Below, piece after piece: positions 14,901 through 21,197 of a DNA stretch of 21,710 nucleotides. Below the pieces are notes generated by a model, which saw nothing but the letters and a program-made list of their open reading frames with translations, was not told the DNA's origin and ran no database searches. Where the stretch lies: positions 1 to 21,710 of the IMG/VR virus record IMGVR_UViG_3300047443_000030. One strand, written 5' to 3'. The stretch comes from a virus. The position numbers and the translations under genes are program-made. Every line of letters begins with the position of its first letter. Positions within the stretch are counted from its first letter, which is position 1.

Positions 14901-15409
14901 GACAGGCCAAAACCGCTGCTGGGAAGGTCGGCGCCGCGACCGCCGACGCGATGTACAAGGCAGGCATCGACAGTGCGAAAGGCCTCGTCAAGGGCCTGGC
15001 CTCGCAGCAGAAGAACATCGCCAAGCAGATGCAGAAGATCGCGAAGAGCATGGCGAGCGCGATCAAGCACGAGCTGAAGATCCACAGCCCGTCTCAGCTG
15101 TTCCACGAGATCGGCGCGTTCATCACCCAGGGCCTCGCCAACGGCATCAGCGCGGGGAGCCGCACCGCCGAGGCCGCCGCGCAGGCGATGGCCGGAGCGG
15201 TCTCCACCGCCGGAATGCCGACGATCCCCCGCGTGTCCGTCCCTGGCGGATACGGCGGCTGGAGCGCGGCCGCGGCCGGCGGCGCGTTCGTCGACCTGCC
15301 CATCGTCGTCCAACTGGACGGCGACGTGCTGTTCAAGACGACGCAGCGCCGCTCCCTGCAGCACGAGCGCCGCAACACCAACAACGGCCTCTCGGCCAAA
15401 ACCCGCTGA
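11927..15409 (+). CDS. Tape measure protein
   Basis: Determines tail length and sits inside the tube, later helping DNA passage through the cell envelope. It has 1160 residues. About 65-350 matches the TP901-type core (FQVQMTRVRTGAGE, MYMTES-like and LEALAGSMSSILPVAAAAHV). Hydrophobic stretches lie near 422-480 and 561-583 (WWPLLLVIFAFPIALLIAIW), with a Trp-rich segment between them (AWDWVRDGTVSIWHSITDHV). Three related units I[NH]SPS..F...G occur near residues 751, 802 and 1051. The TTG at 11927 follows an AGGGGGG run with about nine bases of spacing. By the usual length rule it would give a long flexible tail, consistent with a siphovirus. Confidence 0.95.
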   Translation: MGALPPVFIEFLGHNKGVKTAIKGVETEMATADAAGAGAFKRTGMMAKAAVVGIGIAAAGVAVHTVKMAGDFQVQMTRVRTGAGEAAKNMGMVGQGVLSMAGQVGQSTDELTKGLYMTESAGYHGADALKVLKTAAMGAKVGAADLNTTTDAATTAMNAYKTGAGGVTEVMNALIATEAEGKTNLEALAGSMSSILPVAAAAHVRLNEVLGAMATMTAQGTPAAVAATYLRQTIGQLSNPSGKAAREMTDLGLSAVKVGQNLGKKGLASTLTMLTDAIQKKMGPAGTVLIQHLQKAAKNTTAFQKELANLSPSQQTYVGALATMVGGTKSMQAALQLTGPHMKDFIKNTEGIDEHVKAGGKSVEGWSDVQKNFNQKMAEAKASMQSLGIQIGQALLPTAQKMIRVFSQIVSWMSRHQQVAKALAIVIGVALVAAVVTLTAALWNAAAAAWATGIPEVILAVVALIAAIVLLVMHWLQVWGAIRQVGEAVAHAVVSAWDWVRDGTVSIWHSITDHVKSAWNSVSSWIATAWHTVTDPIVRGWHWLQQATVTVWNAITGFFKRWWPLLLVIFAFPIALLIAIWNHFHTQITSVAKAAWNGILGFLRGTWNVIKSTASVVWSVIMAVIVAPMVGTWHFLQSIWGTISGWLSSAWGGIRGTASSWWAAIKGAMTGPVTGAWHVISSTMSRVKDAISSKLSAAWTTAKGWGSKFLSVGHDIVMGIVTGVKNAGGALFSSLKSLAGDALDSAKSFLGINSPSKVFADHVGMGIPEGIAKGVNDHAHLAHDAVRNVAQGMVSTATEALEINSPSRKFAAIGAYVNAGLVQGLTGSTARVKSAVNRISGMLYREFGSSGHKHLQNLVRKDGAALVKLANQRDRIAVRLKAANKNLADLQKAWKKTRDDVASSVLQNVSVVTALPEGSVELTSQDVVANMREQVAKAKKFAADLVALRKKGLRADLVQQIADSGVDQGGATAAALAGGNSSQIAEINKLQGQAKTAAGKVGAATADAMYKAGIDSAKGLVKGLASQQKNIAKQMQKIAKSMASAIKHELKIHSPSQLFHEIGAFITQGLANGISAGSRTAEAAAQAMAGAVSTAGMPTIPRVSVPGGYGGWSAAAAGGAFVDLPIVVQLDGDVLFKTTQRRSLQHERRNTNNGLSAKTR

Positions 15410-15422
15410 TCAGGGGGCTTTC

Positions 15423-18368
15423 GTGACCGTTCCCACCGGATTCCCCGTCAACGACGGCCCCCTGATTCCTACCTGGCCGCGCATCCTCCTGCAGGTCGCA
15501 TGGAACGCAGGCGGCAACAGCACGGCGCCCAACCACTGGTACACCGTCTCCAAGCGCATGCGCGGCCAGTGGAAGGCCCAGTTGGCCGGGCGGCAGTACG
15601 AGATGGACACCGTCACCAGCGGCCAGATGACCTTCAAGCTCGACAACGTCGACGGCGTCTTCGACCCCGACAACACGGCCTCGTTCTTCTACCCCTACGT
15701 GCTGCCCTACCGGCGCGTGCGCCTGATCGCGCAGTCCAACCCCAGCCAGAACCTGCTGTACCTCTGGGTCGCCAGCGCCATCAGCACACTGTCCATGGCC
15801 GTCTCCACCGGCACCCTCACCGCGGCCACCGGCCTGGCCGCTTCCCCGTCGGGCCTGACCACCGCGCACGCCTGGGCTCTGCCCAACGGGACCGGAATGT
15901 TCCAGGGCCTCGGCCTGTCCGGGGCCGTCCAGCCGTGGACGAACGTCGACTGCGACGGCATCACCGTCACGCCGGGCGCCGCCTACGCGGCCGGCGTCGA
16001 TCTGCAGCTCGCGCCCGGCGGGATGACGTCGCTGTCCGCACAAGTGAAGATCCAGTGGTACGACCTGGTGGGCAACCAGCTGTCCGCCAGCGCCGGGACC
16101 CCGGTGTCGCTGACCACCACCTGGCAGCGCACCACCATCTCCGGCACCGCCCCGGCGGGCGCCGCCTTCGGCATCCCGCTCATCGTCACCCTCGCCGCGA
16201 CCACCGCGGCAACCACGATCCGCGCCACCGGCTGGCAGCTCGAGCAGAACTTCGCCGCCACCGCCTGGGCCCCGTCCGGCGACTGGTACGAACTGTGGCA
16301 AGGCTTCGTCGAGCGCTGGCCGCAGTCCTACGACAACAACGGCAAGTACGGAATGGTCGACGTCACTTGTGTCGACGCGCTCGCCCCGCTGTCGCAACTG
16401 ACCTACCAGGACGTGATGCCCGGCTGGGTGGCCCAGACCCAGTCGGCGAGCCTCCAGTGCGTATACGACCTCGCCACCCCCGGCACCAGCCCCGACGTGC
16501 CCGGCGGCTCCGCGTTCCTGCCGTATACAGGCGCCCAACTAGGCATCGGCGGCCTGGACATCGTCGGCGCGAACATCATCACGGGCACGTCCATCACGTC
16601 CACCACCGACCTCGGCGCCCTGTGGGGCGTGCCCGGACCGGTCACCACCCTCGCCAACAACCAGGCGTCAAGCCTGGGCAACTCCGCAGGGGCGACCTAT
16701 CTGGCGCCCTGGGACGGCGCAGACCGGCTCATGCTGCCCAACGGCGGCTGGACCCGCATCATTTGCTTCCGGACCGCCGTGACCCCGGGCACCGGCGGTC
16801 GTTTCGGCTCGGCCACCCTGTGGGCCGCCACCGGGCCCGGCTTCCTGGCCGGCAGTGGAAACCAGTCCGTGGCCAGCGTGGAGATCTACTCCTCCGGGCA
16901 GGTCACCATGAGGTTCCAGAACGCCGGGAACACGGCCGGAACCTACCTGCTCAACCCAATTCCCGTCACCGACGGGAACTGGCACTGCGTCGTGCTGTCG
17001 CTGTCGGCGGACGGGAAGACCGGGAAACTGGTCGTTGACGGCAGCCAGACCAGCTTCGTCGCATCGGCGAGCATGGCCTCGTCCACCTACACGGTCGACG
17101 CGATCGGCGCGACGCTCACCACCAACGGCGCCGGCGAGAACACCAGCCCGTTCAACGGGGACATCGCCTATTTCGGGCAGTGGAACACCCAGCTGGACTC
17201 CGCCACCGCCAGCGACCTGTCCCGCGGCTTCGCCCTCGGCTGGGCGGGCGACAGCATCGGCTCCCGCATCCAGCGCCTGCTCAACCTCGCCTCGTTCCAC
17301 CCCGGCAGCGGCTTCCCCTTTGGGCAAACCGGCAGCCAAGGGACCCTCGGCTCGATCTCCCTGAACGGGCGCTCCGCCCTGGACGCGATCCAGTCGGCCG
17401 CCGACACCGAGAACGGCCAGTTCGCCGTCGACAATTTCGGCATCCCTACCCTGTTCGGGCACCTGTGGCGCTGGATCCAGAACACGCCCATCGTCACCTT
17501 CGGCGAGAACGTCGCGGGCGGCGAGATCCCCGTCGCGGGCGACATCAAGTTCGAGCAGGACCCGGCGCACCTCTACAACGACATCCAGATCACGGTCGAG
17601 GGCGCCGCCGATGCCACCGACTTGACCCGGCTGCAGGAAGTCGAGAACACGGCCAGCCAGACCGCGTACTTCCCGCAGACCCTCGCCCGGACGATCAACC
17701 CGCAGACCGTGCAGACCGGCAAGAGCATGGCCAACTACCTGGTCTCTCTCTACAAGGACCCGCACACCCGGCTGCAGGGCCTGACCGTCGACCTCGCCCA
17801 CAGTCCCGCGCTGCAGCGCAAGGTGATGGGGCTGAGGTTCTCCGACCTGGTGCGCGTCATGAAACGCCCCGAGCTCGCACCCGCCAAGCAGCTGGACGGG
17901 TTCATCGAGCAAATCGAATGGTCCGGCGACGACACCGGGCAGGCCCTGCAGCTCAAGCTGCAGATCTCCCCGGCCTCGCAGTACCGCTACTGGATGATCT
18001 CCGCCGCCTGGGCCGCGCTGTCCACCTCACCGGCTGCCGGGGTCAGCGTCATCACGGTCGGCCCGGTCTCCGGCAATAACGCGATCGCCGCCCAGTACGT
18101 CATCCCCGCCGGTTTCACCATGGTCCTCGGCTACGGCACCGCCAACTCGGAGACGGTCACCGTGCAGTCCGTGCAGACCGTCACCGCCGGATACAGCACC
18201 GTGCAGCTCACCCTCACCGCCCCGACCACCAAGAGCCACACCACGGGCGACGTGATCTGTTCGCCGCTGCCCATCAACCCCACCCTGCCGCCCGGCGGCA
18301 GCTATCCCACCTGCTACGACGCCGCCGCCGTGTTCGGAGGCACCTCACCCCTGTTCGGATTCGGATGA
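15423..18368 (+). CDS. Large minor tail / baseplate hub protein with lectin-like insertions
   Basis: A 981-residue tail-tip protein, following the tape measure as hub proteins do. Residues about 1-105 (with GQMTFKLDNVDGVFDPDN and YPYVLPYRRVRLIA) and about 293-330 (WQGFVERWPQSYDNNGKYG) look like pieces of one hub-type domain. The part between, about 120-290, resembles a carbohydrate-binding jelly roll. Residues about 425-610 look like a concanavalin/LamG domain (GNWHCVVLSLSADGKTGKLV, then GDIAYFGQWNTQLD). The hub theme resumes at about 620-880 (AGDIKFEQDPAHLYNDIQIT; then LRFSDLVRV). A beta-rich C-terminal domain ends the protein. The start is GTG at 15423 after AGGGGG. Role in host-surface binding is inferred. 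Confidence 0.8.
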   Translation: MTVPTGFPVNDGPLIPTWPRILLQVAWNAGGNSTAPNHWYTVSKRMRGQWKAQLAGRQYEMDTVTSGQMTFKLDNVDGVFDPDNTASFFYPYVLPYRRVRLIAQSNPSQNLLYLWVASAISTLSMAVSTGTLTAATGLAASPSGLTTAHAWALPNGTGMFQGLGLSGAVQPWTNVDCDGITVTPGAAYAAGVDLQLAPGGMTSLSAQVKIQWYDLVGNQLSASAGTPVSLTTTWQRTTISGTAPAGAAFGIPLIVTLAATTAATTIRATGWQLEQNFAATAWAPSGDWYELWQGFVERWPQSYDNNGKYGMVDVTCVDALAPLSQLTYQDVMPGWVAQTQSASLQCVYDLATPGTSPDVPGGSAFLPYTGAQLGIGGLDIVGANIITGTSITSTTDLGALWGVPGPVTTLANNQASSLGNSAGATYLAPWDGADRLMLPNGGWTRIICFRTAVTPGTGGRFGSATLWAATGPGFLAGSGNQSVASVEIYSSGQVTMRFQNAGNTAGTYLLNPIPVTDGNWHCVVLSLSADGKTGKLVVDGSQTSFVASASMASSTYTVDAIGATLTTNGAGENTSPFNGDIAYFGQWNTQLDSATASDLSRGFALGWAGDSIGSRIQRLLNLASFHPGSGFPFGQTGSQGTLGSISLNGRSALDAIQSAADTENGQFAVDNFGIPTLFGHLWRWIQNTPIVTFGENVAGGEIPVAGDIKFEQDPAHLYNDIQITVEGAADATDLTRLQEVENTASQTAYFPQTLARTINPQTVQTGKSMANYLVSLYKDPHTRLQGLTVDLAHSPALQRKVMGLRFSDLVRVMKRPELAPAKQLDGFIEQIEWSGDDTGQALQLKLQISPASQYRYWMISAAWAALSTSPAAGVSVITVGPVSGNNAIAAQYVIPAGFTMVLGYGTANSETVTVQSVQTVTAGYSTVQLTLTAPTTKSHTTGDVICSPLPINPTLPPGGSYPTCYDAAAVFGGTSPLFGFG

Positions 18369-18381
18369 CCCCGGAGGCCTC

Positions 18382-18942
18382 GTGACCGTCCGCCCCGCCC
18401 TCACCCCAGCCACGGCCGGATTCCCCTCCTCGGATGCCTGGTGGCTCGCCCAGGTCTACAACCCGCTCAACTACCTGTACGGGCAGCTGCCCATCGAGGT
18501 CTACAAGGCCAACGACTGGCTGATCACCAACACCACGACGTTCGCCTCCGACCCCGACCTGCAGTGCACGCTGGCCGCGAACTCCACCTACCGCGTCGAG
18601 TTCTACGTCCATTACGCCGCGATCGACCTCGCGCGTCTCAAGACGCAGTGGCTGGTCCCCGCCTCGGCCACCGGCGGCCGCTCGGCCATCGGCCCGGACC
18701 AGGGCCAGATCCTCTCCGCCACGTCCGGCGGCCAGGGCCGATGGGGGTCCCACGCCTTCAACACGGCCTGCACCTACGGCACCCGTGACAGCGCCTCGAA
18801 CCAGTGCGCCCTGATCGAGGAAGGCATCGTCTCCACGGTCGGCGGCGGGACGCTCGCCATCCAGGCAGCCCAGGCCACCGCGAACGCCACCTCTTCGAAG
18901 ATCGCCGCGGGCTCATACATGCGCGTCAAGTTGATCTCTTAG
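18382..18942 (+). CDS. Minor tail protein with beta-sandwich C-terminal domain
   Basis: A 186-residue protein. The N-terminus (SSDAWWLAQVYNPLNYLYG) is followed by a short linker. From about 50 a beta-rich domain begins (DPDLQCTLAANSTYRVEFYV) and ends with NATSSKIAAGSYMRVKLIS. That pattern, a start with 'anttY.vef' and an end with 'G S Y . R . . . I', recurs in tail-tip proteins of Streptomyces phages. It probably forms part of the tail tip or fibre. GGAGG (18373-18377) precedes the GTG by four bases. The host-binding role is inferred from position. Confidence 0.65.
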   Translation: MTVRPALTPATAGFPSSDAWWLAQVYNPLNYLYGQLPIEVYKANDWLITNTTTFASDPDLQCTLAANSTYRVEFYVHYAAIDLARLKTQWLVPASATGGRSAIGPDQGQILSATSGGQGRWGSHAFNTACTYGTRDSASNQCALIEEGIVSTVGGGTLAIQAAQATANATSSKIAAGSYMRVKLIS

Positions 18943-18953
18943 GAGTCCCTCTC

Positions 18954-19175
18954 ATGGCAGATCTGCCGTACCCGTACTACCGGATCCAGGCCTACCGCGA
19001 CGACGAGTCCGGGTTCGGGCTCCTGATCCACATCGAGGACGGGGCGGGCGGCCCTCTCACCGGCCAGACCAGCCAGGGAGTCCTCGACGAGCTGTGCGCG
19101 CGACTGCGCGGTGACAGCGGCGACGTGACCGTCGCCCTCACTCGCTACGAGATCACCACCACCACCAACCTGTGA
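18954..19175 (+). CDS. Small protein between tail and lysis genes, unknown function
   Basis: A 73-residue protein (start ADLPYPYYRIQAYRDDESGF; end ALTRYEITTTTNL) of mixed strand and helix pattern. AGGAG (18941-18945) lies eight bases before the ATG. No hydrophobic segment or known motif is visible. It is followed directly by the endolysin gene. A small tail or regulatory protein is possible; I assign no function. Confidence 0.65.
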   Translation: MADLPYPYYRIQAYRDDESGFGLLIHIEDGAGGPLTGQTSQGVLDELCARLRGDSGDVTVALTRYEITTTTNL

Positions 19176-19186
19176 GAGGCACTCCG

Positions 19187-20044
19187 TTGACTACAACCCT
19201 CATCCCCGGCTGGCGCCGCCTCACCGACCACGTGATGGCCGTACCCGAGCGAATCTACGAGACGTGGAACTCCAGCGTCGGCTGGGACAACCACACCCAG
19301 TTCGGCAAGGAGTACAGCTGGGACGGCGTCGCGTGGTGCGCCATCTTCGACTGGGACATGTACCACGACGTCGGCCTCGACGCGATCGTCCCCAAGACTG
19401 CCTCCGTGTCCGGCATGGCCGCCTACGCCCGGCAGCACGGCCAGTGGTCGCAGTACCCAAGCGTGGGCGCGTGGGTCGACTTCGGCAACGGCGCCCACAC
19501 GGAGATCGTCGTCGGCTTCGACGACCAGCTCATCTACACCAAGGGCGGCAACAGCGTGAAGGCCGGGTCGACCGACGCCGGGCAGGGCAACGGCGTCTGG
19601 TCCCATGCCACGCCGCGCGGATCCGCGCGGGTCACTGGCTACTTCGCGCCGCACTACCCGGACGGGATCTGCCCGCCGACCGCTGACCCGAACGACCCGC
19701 GCGGCGGCAAGGCCGTCACCTCCTGGCGCTGGTCGCCGCCCGCCCCGGCGGTGAAGCCGTCCGTGTCCCTCGCGCACATCGTGTACGCCGCCCGGCACGA
19801 CCCGGCCGCCGCGCAGGGCCACACCAGCCACAAGGACGACGTCCTGCTCGTCGAGAAGGCACTCAAGGCCGAGGGGCTCCTGGCCGGCGGGTACGTCGAC
19901 GGCTCCTTCGGCTCGATGACGGTCGACGCATACAAGGCGTGGCAGAGGCGGCTCGGCTACACCGGCTCGGCCGCCGACGGCATCCCCGGCCAGACCTCAC
20001 TGTCGAAGCTCGGCGCGAAGCACGGCTTCCAGGTCGTCGCATGA
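19187..20044 (+). CDS. Endolysin: CHAP-like amidase/endopeptidase plus peptidoglycan-binding domain
   Basis: The cell-wall hydrolase that releases phage particles. From the TTG start it has 285 residues. The N-terminal domain (about 20-125) shows the CHAP/NlpC-P60-like arrangement: WCAIFDWDMY with probable catalytic Cys51, and NGAHTEIVVGF with probable His104. A linker rich in Pro and Trp follows. Residues about 217-285 form a PG_binding_1-type domain (DDVLLVEKALKAEGLLAGGY, DGSFGSMTVDAYKAWQRRLG and DGIPGQTSLSKLG). No signal peptide is seen, so it should depend on the holin. TTG 19187 is preferred because GAGAGG (19174-19179) sits seven bases upstream; GTG 19172 lacks a binding site. Confidence 0.9.
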   Translation: MTTTLIPGWRRLTDHVMAVPERIYETWNSSVGWDNHTQFGKEYSWDGVAWCAIFDWDMYHDVGLDAIVPKTASVSGMAAYARQHGQWSQYPSVGAWVDFGNGAHTEIVVGFDDQLIYTKGGNSVKAGSTDAGQGNGVWSHATPRGSARVTGYFAPHYPDGICPPTADPNDPRGGKAVTSWRWSPPAPAVKPSVSLAHIVYAARHDPAAAQGHTSHKDDVLLVEKALKAEGLLAGGYVDGSFGSMTVDAYKAWQRRLGYTGSAADGIPGQTSLSKLGAKHGFQVVA

Positions 20045-20628
20045 CCGCAATCGACTACGACCTGGAGTTCCTGGAGGACGGCCGCACCATCGATCTGATC
20101 TCCATCGGAATGGTGTGCGACGACGGCCGCGAGTACTACGCCGTCAACAGCGACGCCCCCTGGGAGCGCATCAGGAAGAACGACTGGCTGATCCGGAACG
20201 TACTTCCGTCGCTGCCCATCACGGGCCGCACCTCGCTGGACAGTTACCTCAAGATCCAGGCGAACAGCTACCCCAAGACCACGCTCGAAATGGTCGGCGC
20301 GGACACCAAGGACACGCTGGTCAAGCCGCACTGGGTGATTGCCAACGAGGTCCGCGACTTCATCCAGGCGGCTGGACCCGACGTCGAACTGTGGGCGAAC
20401 TACGGGGCCTATGACCATGTCGCGCTCGCTCAACTCTGGGGCCGAATGATCGACCTCCCCGAGGGCGTGCCGATGTTCACGCACGACATCCAGCAGGAAC
20501 GATCCCGTCTCGGCCTCGCCTGGGACGACCTTCCCCAGCAGGAAAGCGGCGAGCACAACGCGCTCGCGGACGCCCGCCACAACCAGACCGTCCGGCGCTG
20601 GCTCGCCAGCCACTCGAAGGAGTCCTGA
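20041..20628 (+). CDS. Rv2179c-like DEDDh 3'-5' exoribonuclease
   Basis: The 195-residue protein closely follows the pattern of the mycobacterial Rv2179c exoribonuclease family: YDLEFLEDGRTIDLISIG, DDGREYYAV, and ELWANYGAYDHVALAQLWG. The complete DEDDh active site is visible: D7 and E9 (DLE), D125 (AYDH), H172 and D177 (HNALAD). Such enzymes trim RNA 3' ends with metal ions. Compared with what I recall of Rv2179c, the middle (about 60-100) appears extended. It starts by ATGA overlap with the endolysin gene, and the holin ATG follows its stop by two bases, so it is co-translated with the lysis genes. Its purpose there is unknown. The family call is strong. Confidence 0.88.
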   Translation: MTAIDYDLEFLEDGRTIDLISIGMVCDDGREYYAVNSDAPWERIRKNDWLIRNVLPSLPITGRTSLDSYLKIQANSYPKTTLEMVGADTKDTLVKPHWVIANEVRDFIQAAGPDVELWANYGAYDHVALAQLWGRMIDLPEGVPMFTHDIQQERSRLGLAWDDLPQQESGEHNALADARHNQTVRRWLASHSKES

Positions 20629-20630
20629 CC

Positions 20631-20900
20631 ATGCCCGAGTTCACCCTGCCCGGCGACGCCGAGACCGTCATCAAGACGGCGAAGACCTACGGTCGCGACC
20701 TCGCCGAGCGCACCCTGTCCACGGCCGTCGTCGCTGCGGGCGGCGTGGCCGTGGCAGCTGGCCCCGCCGACATGTTCCACGCCTCCTTCTGGCAGACCAT
20801 GGGCGCGGCCGGCATCGCCGCGGCGGGCACCCTGCTGAAGGGCATGGCCGCCAGAGCCTTCGGCACGAAGAACAGCGCCTCCCTGGTCAAGGGCGTCTGA
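20631..20900 (+). CDS. Holin, r1t-type
   Basis: Forms lesions in the cytoplasmic membrane so that endolysin can reach the wall. It has 89 residues. The start (VIKTAKTYGRDLAERTLSTA) fits the r1t holin family, followed by two hydrophobic segments, about 29-48 (AVVAAGGVAVAAGPADMF) and 52-72 (FWQTMGAAGIAAAGTLLKG), with a short loop. The end, FGTKNSASLVKGV, matches the common 'DSASLV' tail of this family. AAGGAG lies upstream of the ATG, overlapping the end of the exoribonuclease gene. Confidence 0.87.
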   Translation: MPEFTLPGDAETVIKTAKTYGRDLAERTLSTAVVAAGGVAVAAGPADMFHASFWQTMGAAGIAAAGTLLKGMAARAFGTKNSASLVKGV

Positions 20901-20930
20901 CCTGCCCCGTGCGAGCGTCTTGGAGGTGGC

Positions 20931-21197
20931 ATGGACGCCGCCCTCGTCACAGCTATCGGCGTGATCGGCAGCGCCGCGGTGGCCGGGGCGGCAGCCATGT
21001 ACGGCTCGAAGGTCGCCGGACGAGCCCAGCGGGAGGGCAACGCAGTGAACGGCTTCAACAGCCTGACGGACCAGCTGCAGGAAGAGCGCAAGGAGCTGCG
21101 CACCGAGGTGGCCACGCTCAAGGCCGAACTGGCGGCCGAGCGGGCAGAGTCGGCGCGGCTCCGGCTGCAGATCCAGCAGCTGGGGGGTGCGATATGA
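20931..21197 (+). CDS. Membrane-anchored coiled-coil protein of the lysis cassette
   Basis: An 88-residue protein with one N-terminal hydrophobic segment (ALVTAIGVIGSAAVAGAAAM, about 3-25), then a basic patch and a long charged helix (about 45-84, for example EERKELRTEVATLKAELAAE) with heptad-like spacing, so probably a coiled coil. GGAGG lies four bases before the ATG. Its stop overlaps the next gene as ATGA. Such single-span coiled-coil proteins are often next to actinophage holins and may be holin partners or antiholins. That role is inference. Confidence 0.75.
   Translation: MDAALVTAIGVIGSAAVAGAAAMYGSKVAGRAQREGNAVNGFNSLTDQLQEERKELRTEVATLKAELAAERAESARLRLQIQQLGGAI

Noticed and set aside
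13496-15364. 622-residue minus-strand frame inside the tape measure gene
   Set aside because: Fully antisense to a confident gene, with His/Asp/Arg/Val-biased composition and no recognisable motif.
15500-17038. 512-residue plus-strand frame within the hub gene
   Set aside because: Arg/His/Pro-rich out-of-frame reading of the hub gene, without a domain.
20041-20628. Polymerase proofreading (DnaQ) subunit
   Set aside because: It has a DEDDh site, but the surrounding sequence (EFLEDG, ELISIG-like, DDGREYYAV, GAYDHVALAQLWG) follows the Rv2179c exoribonuclease family instead.
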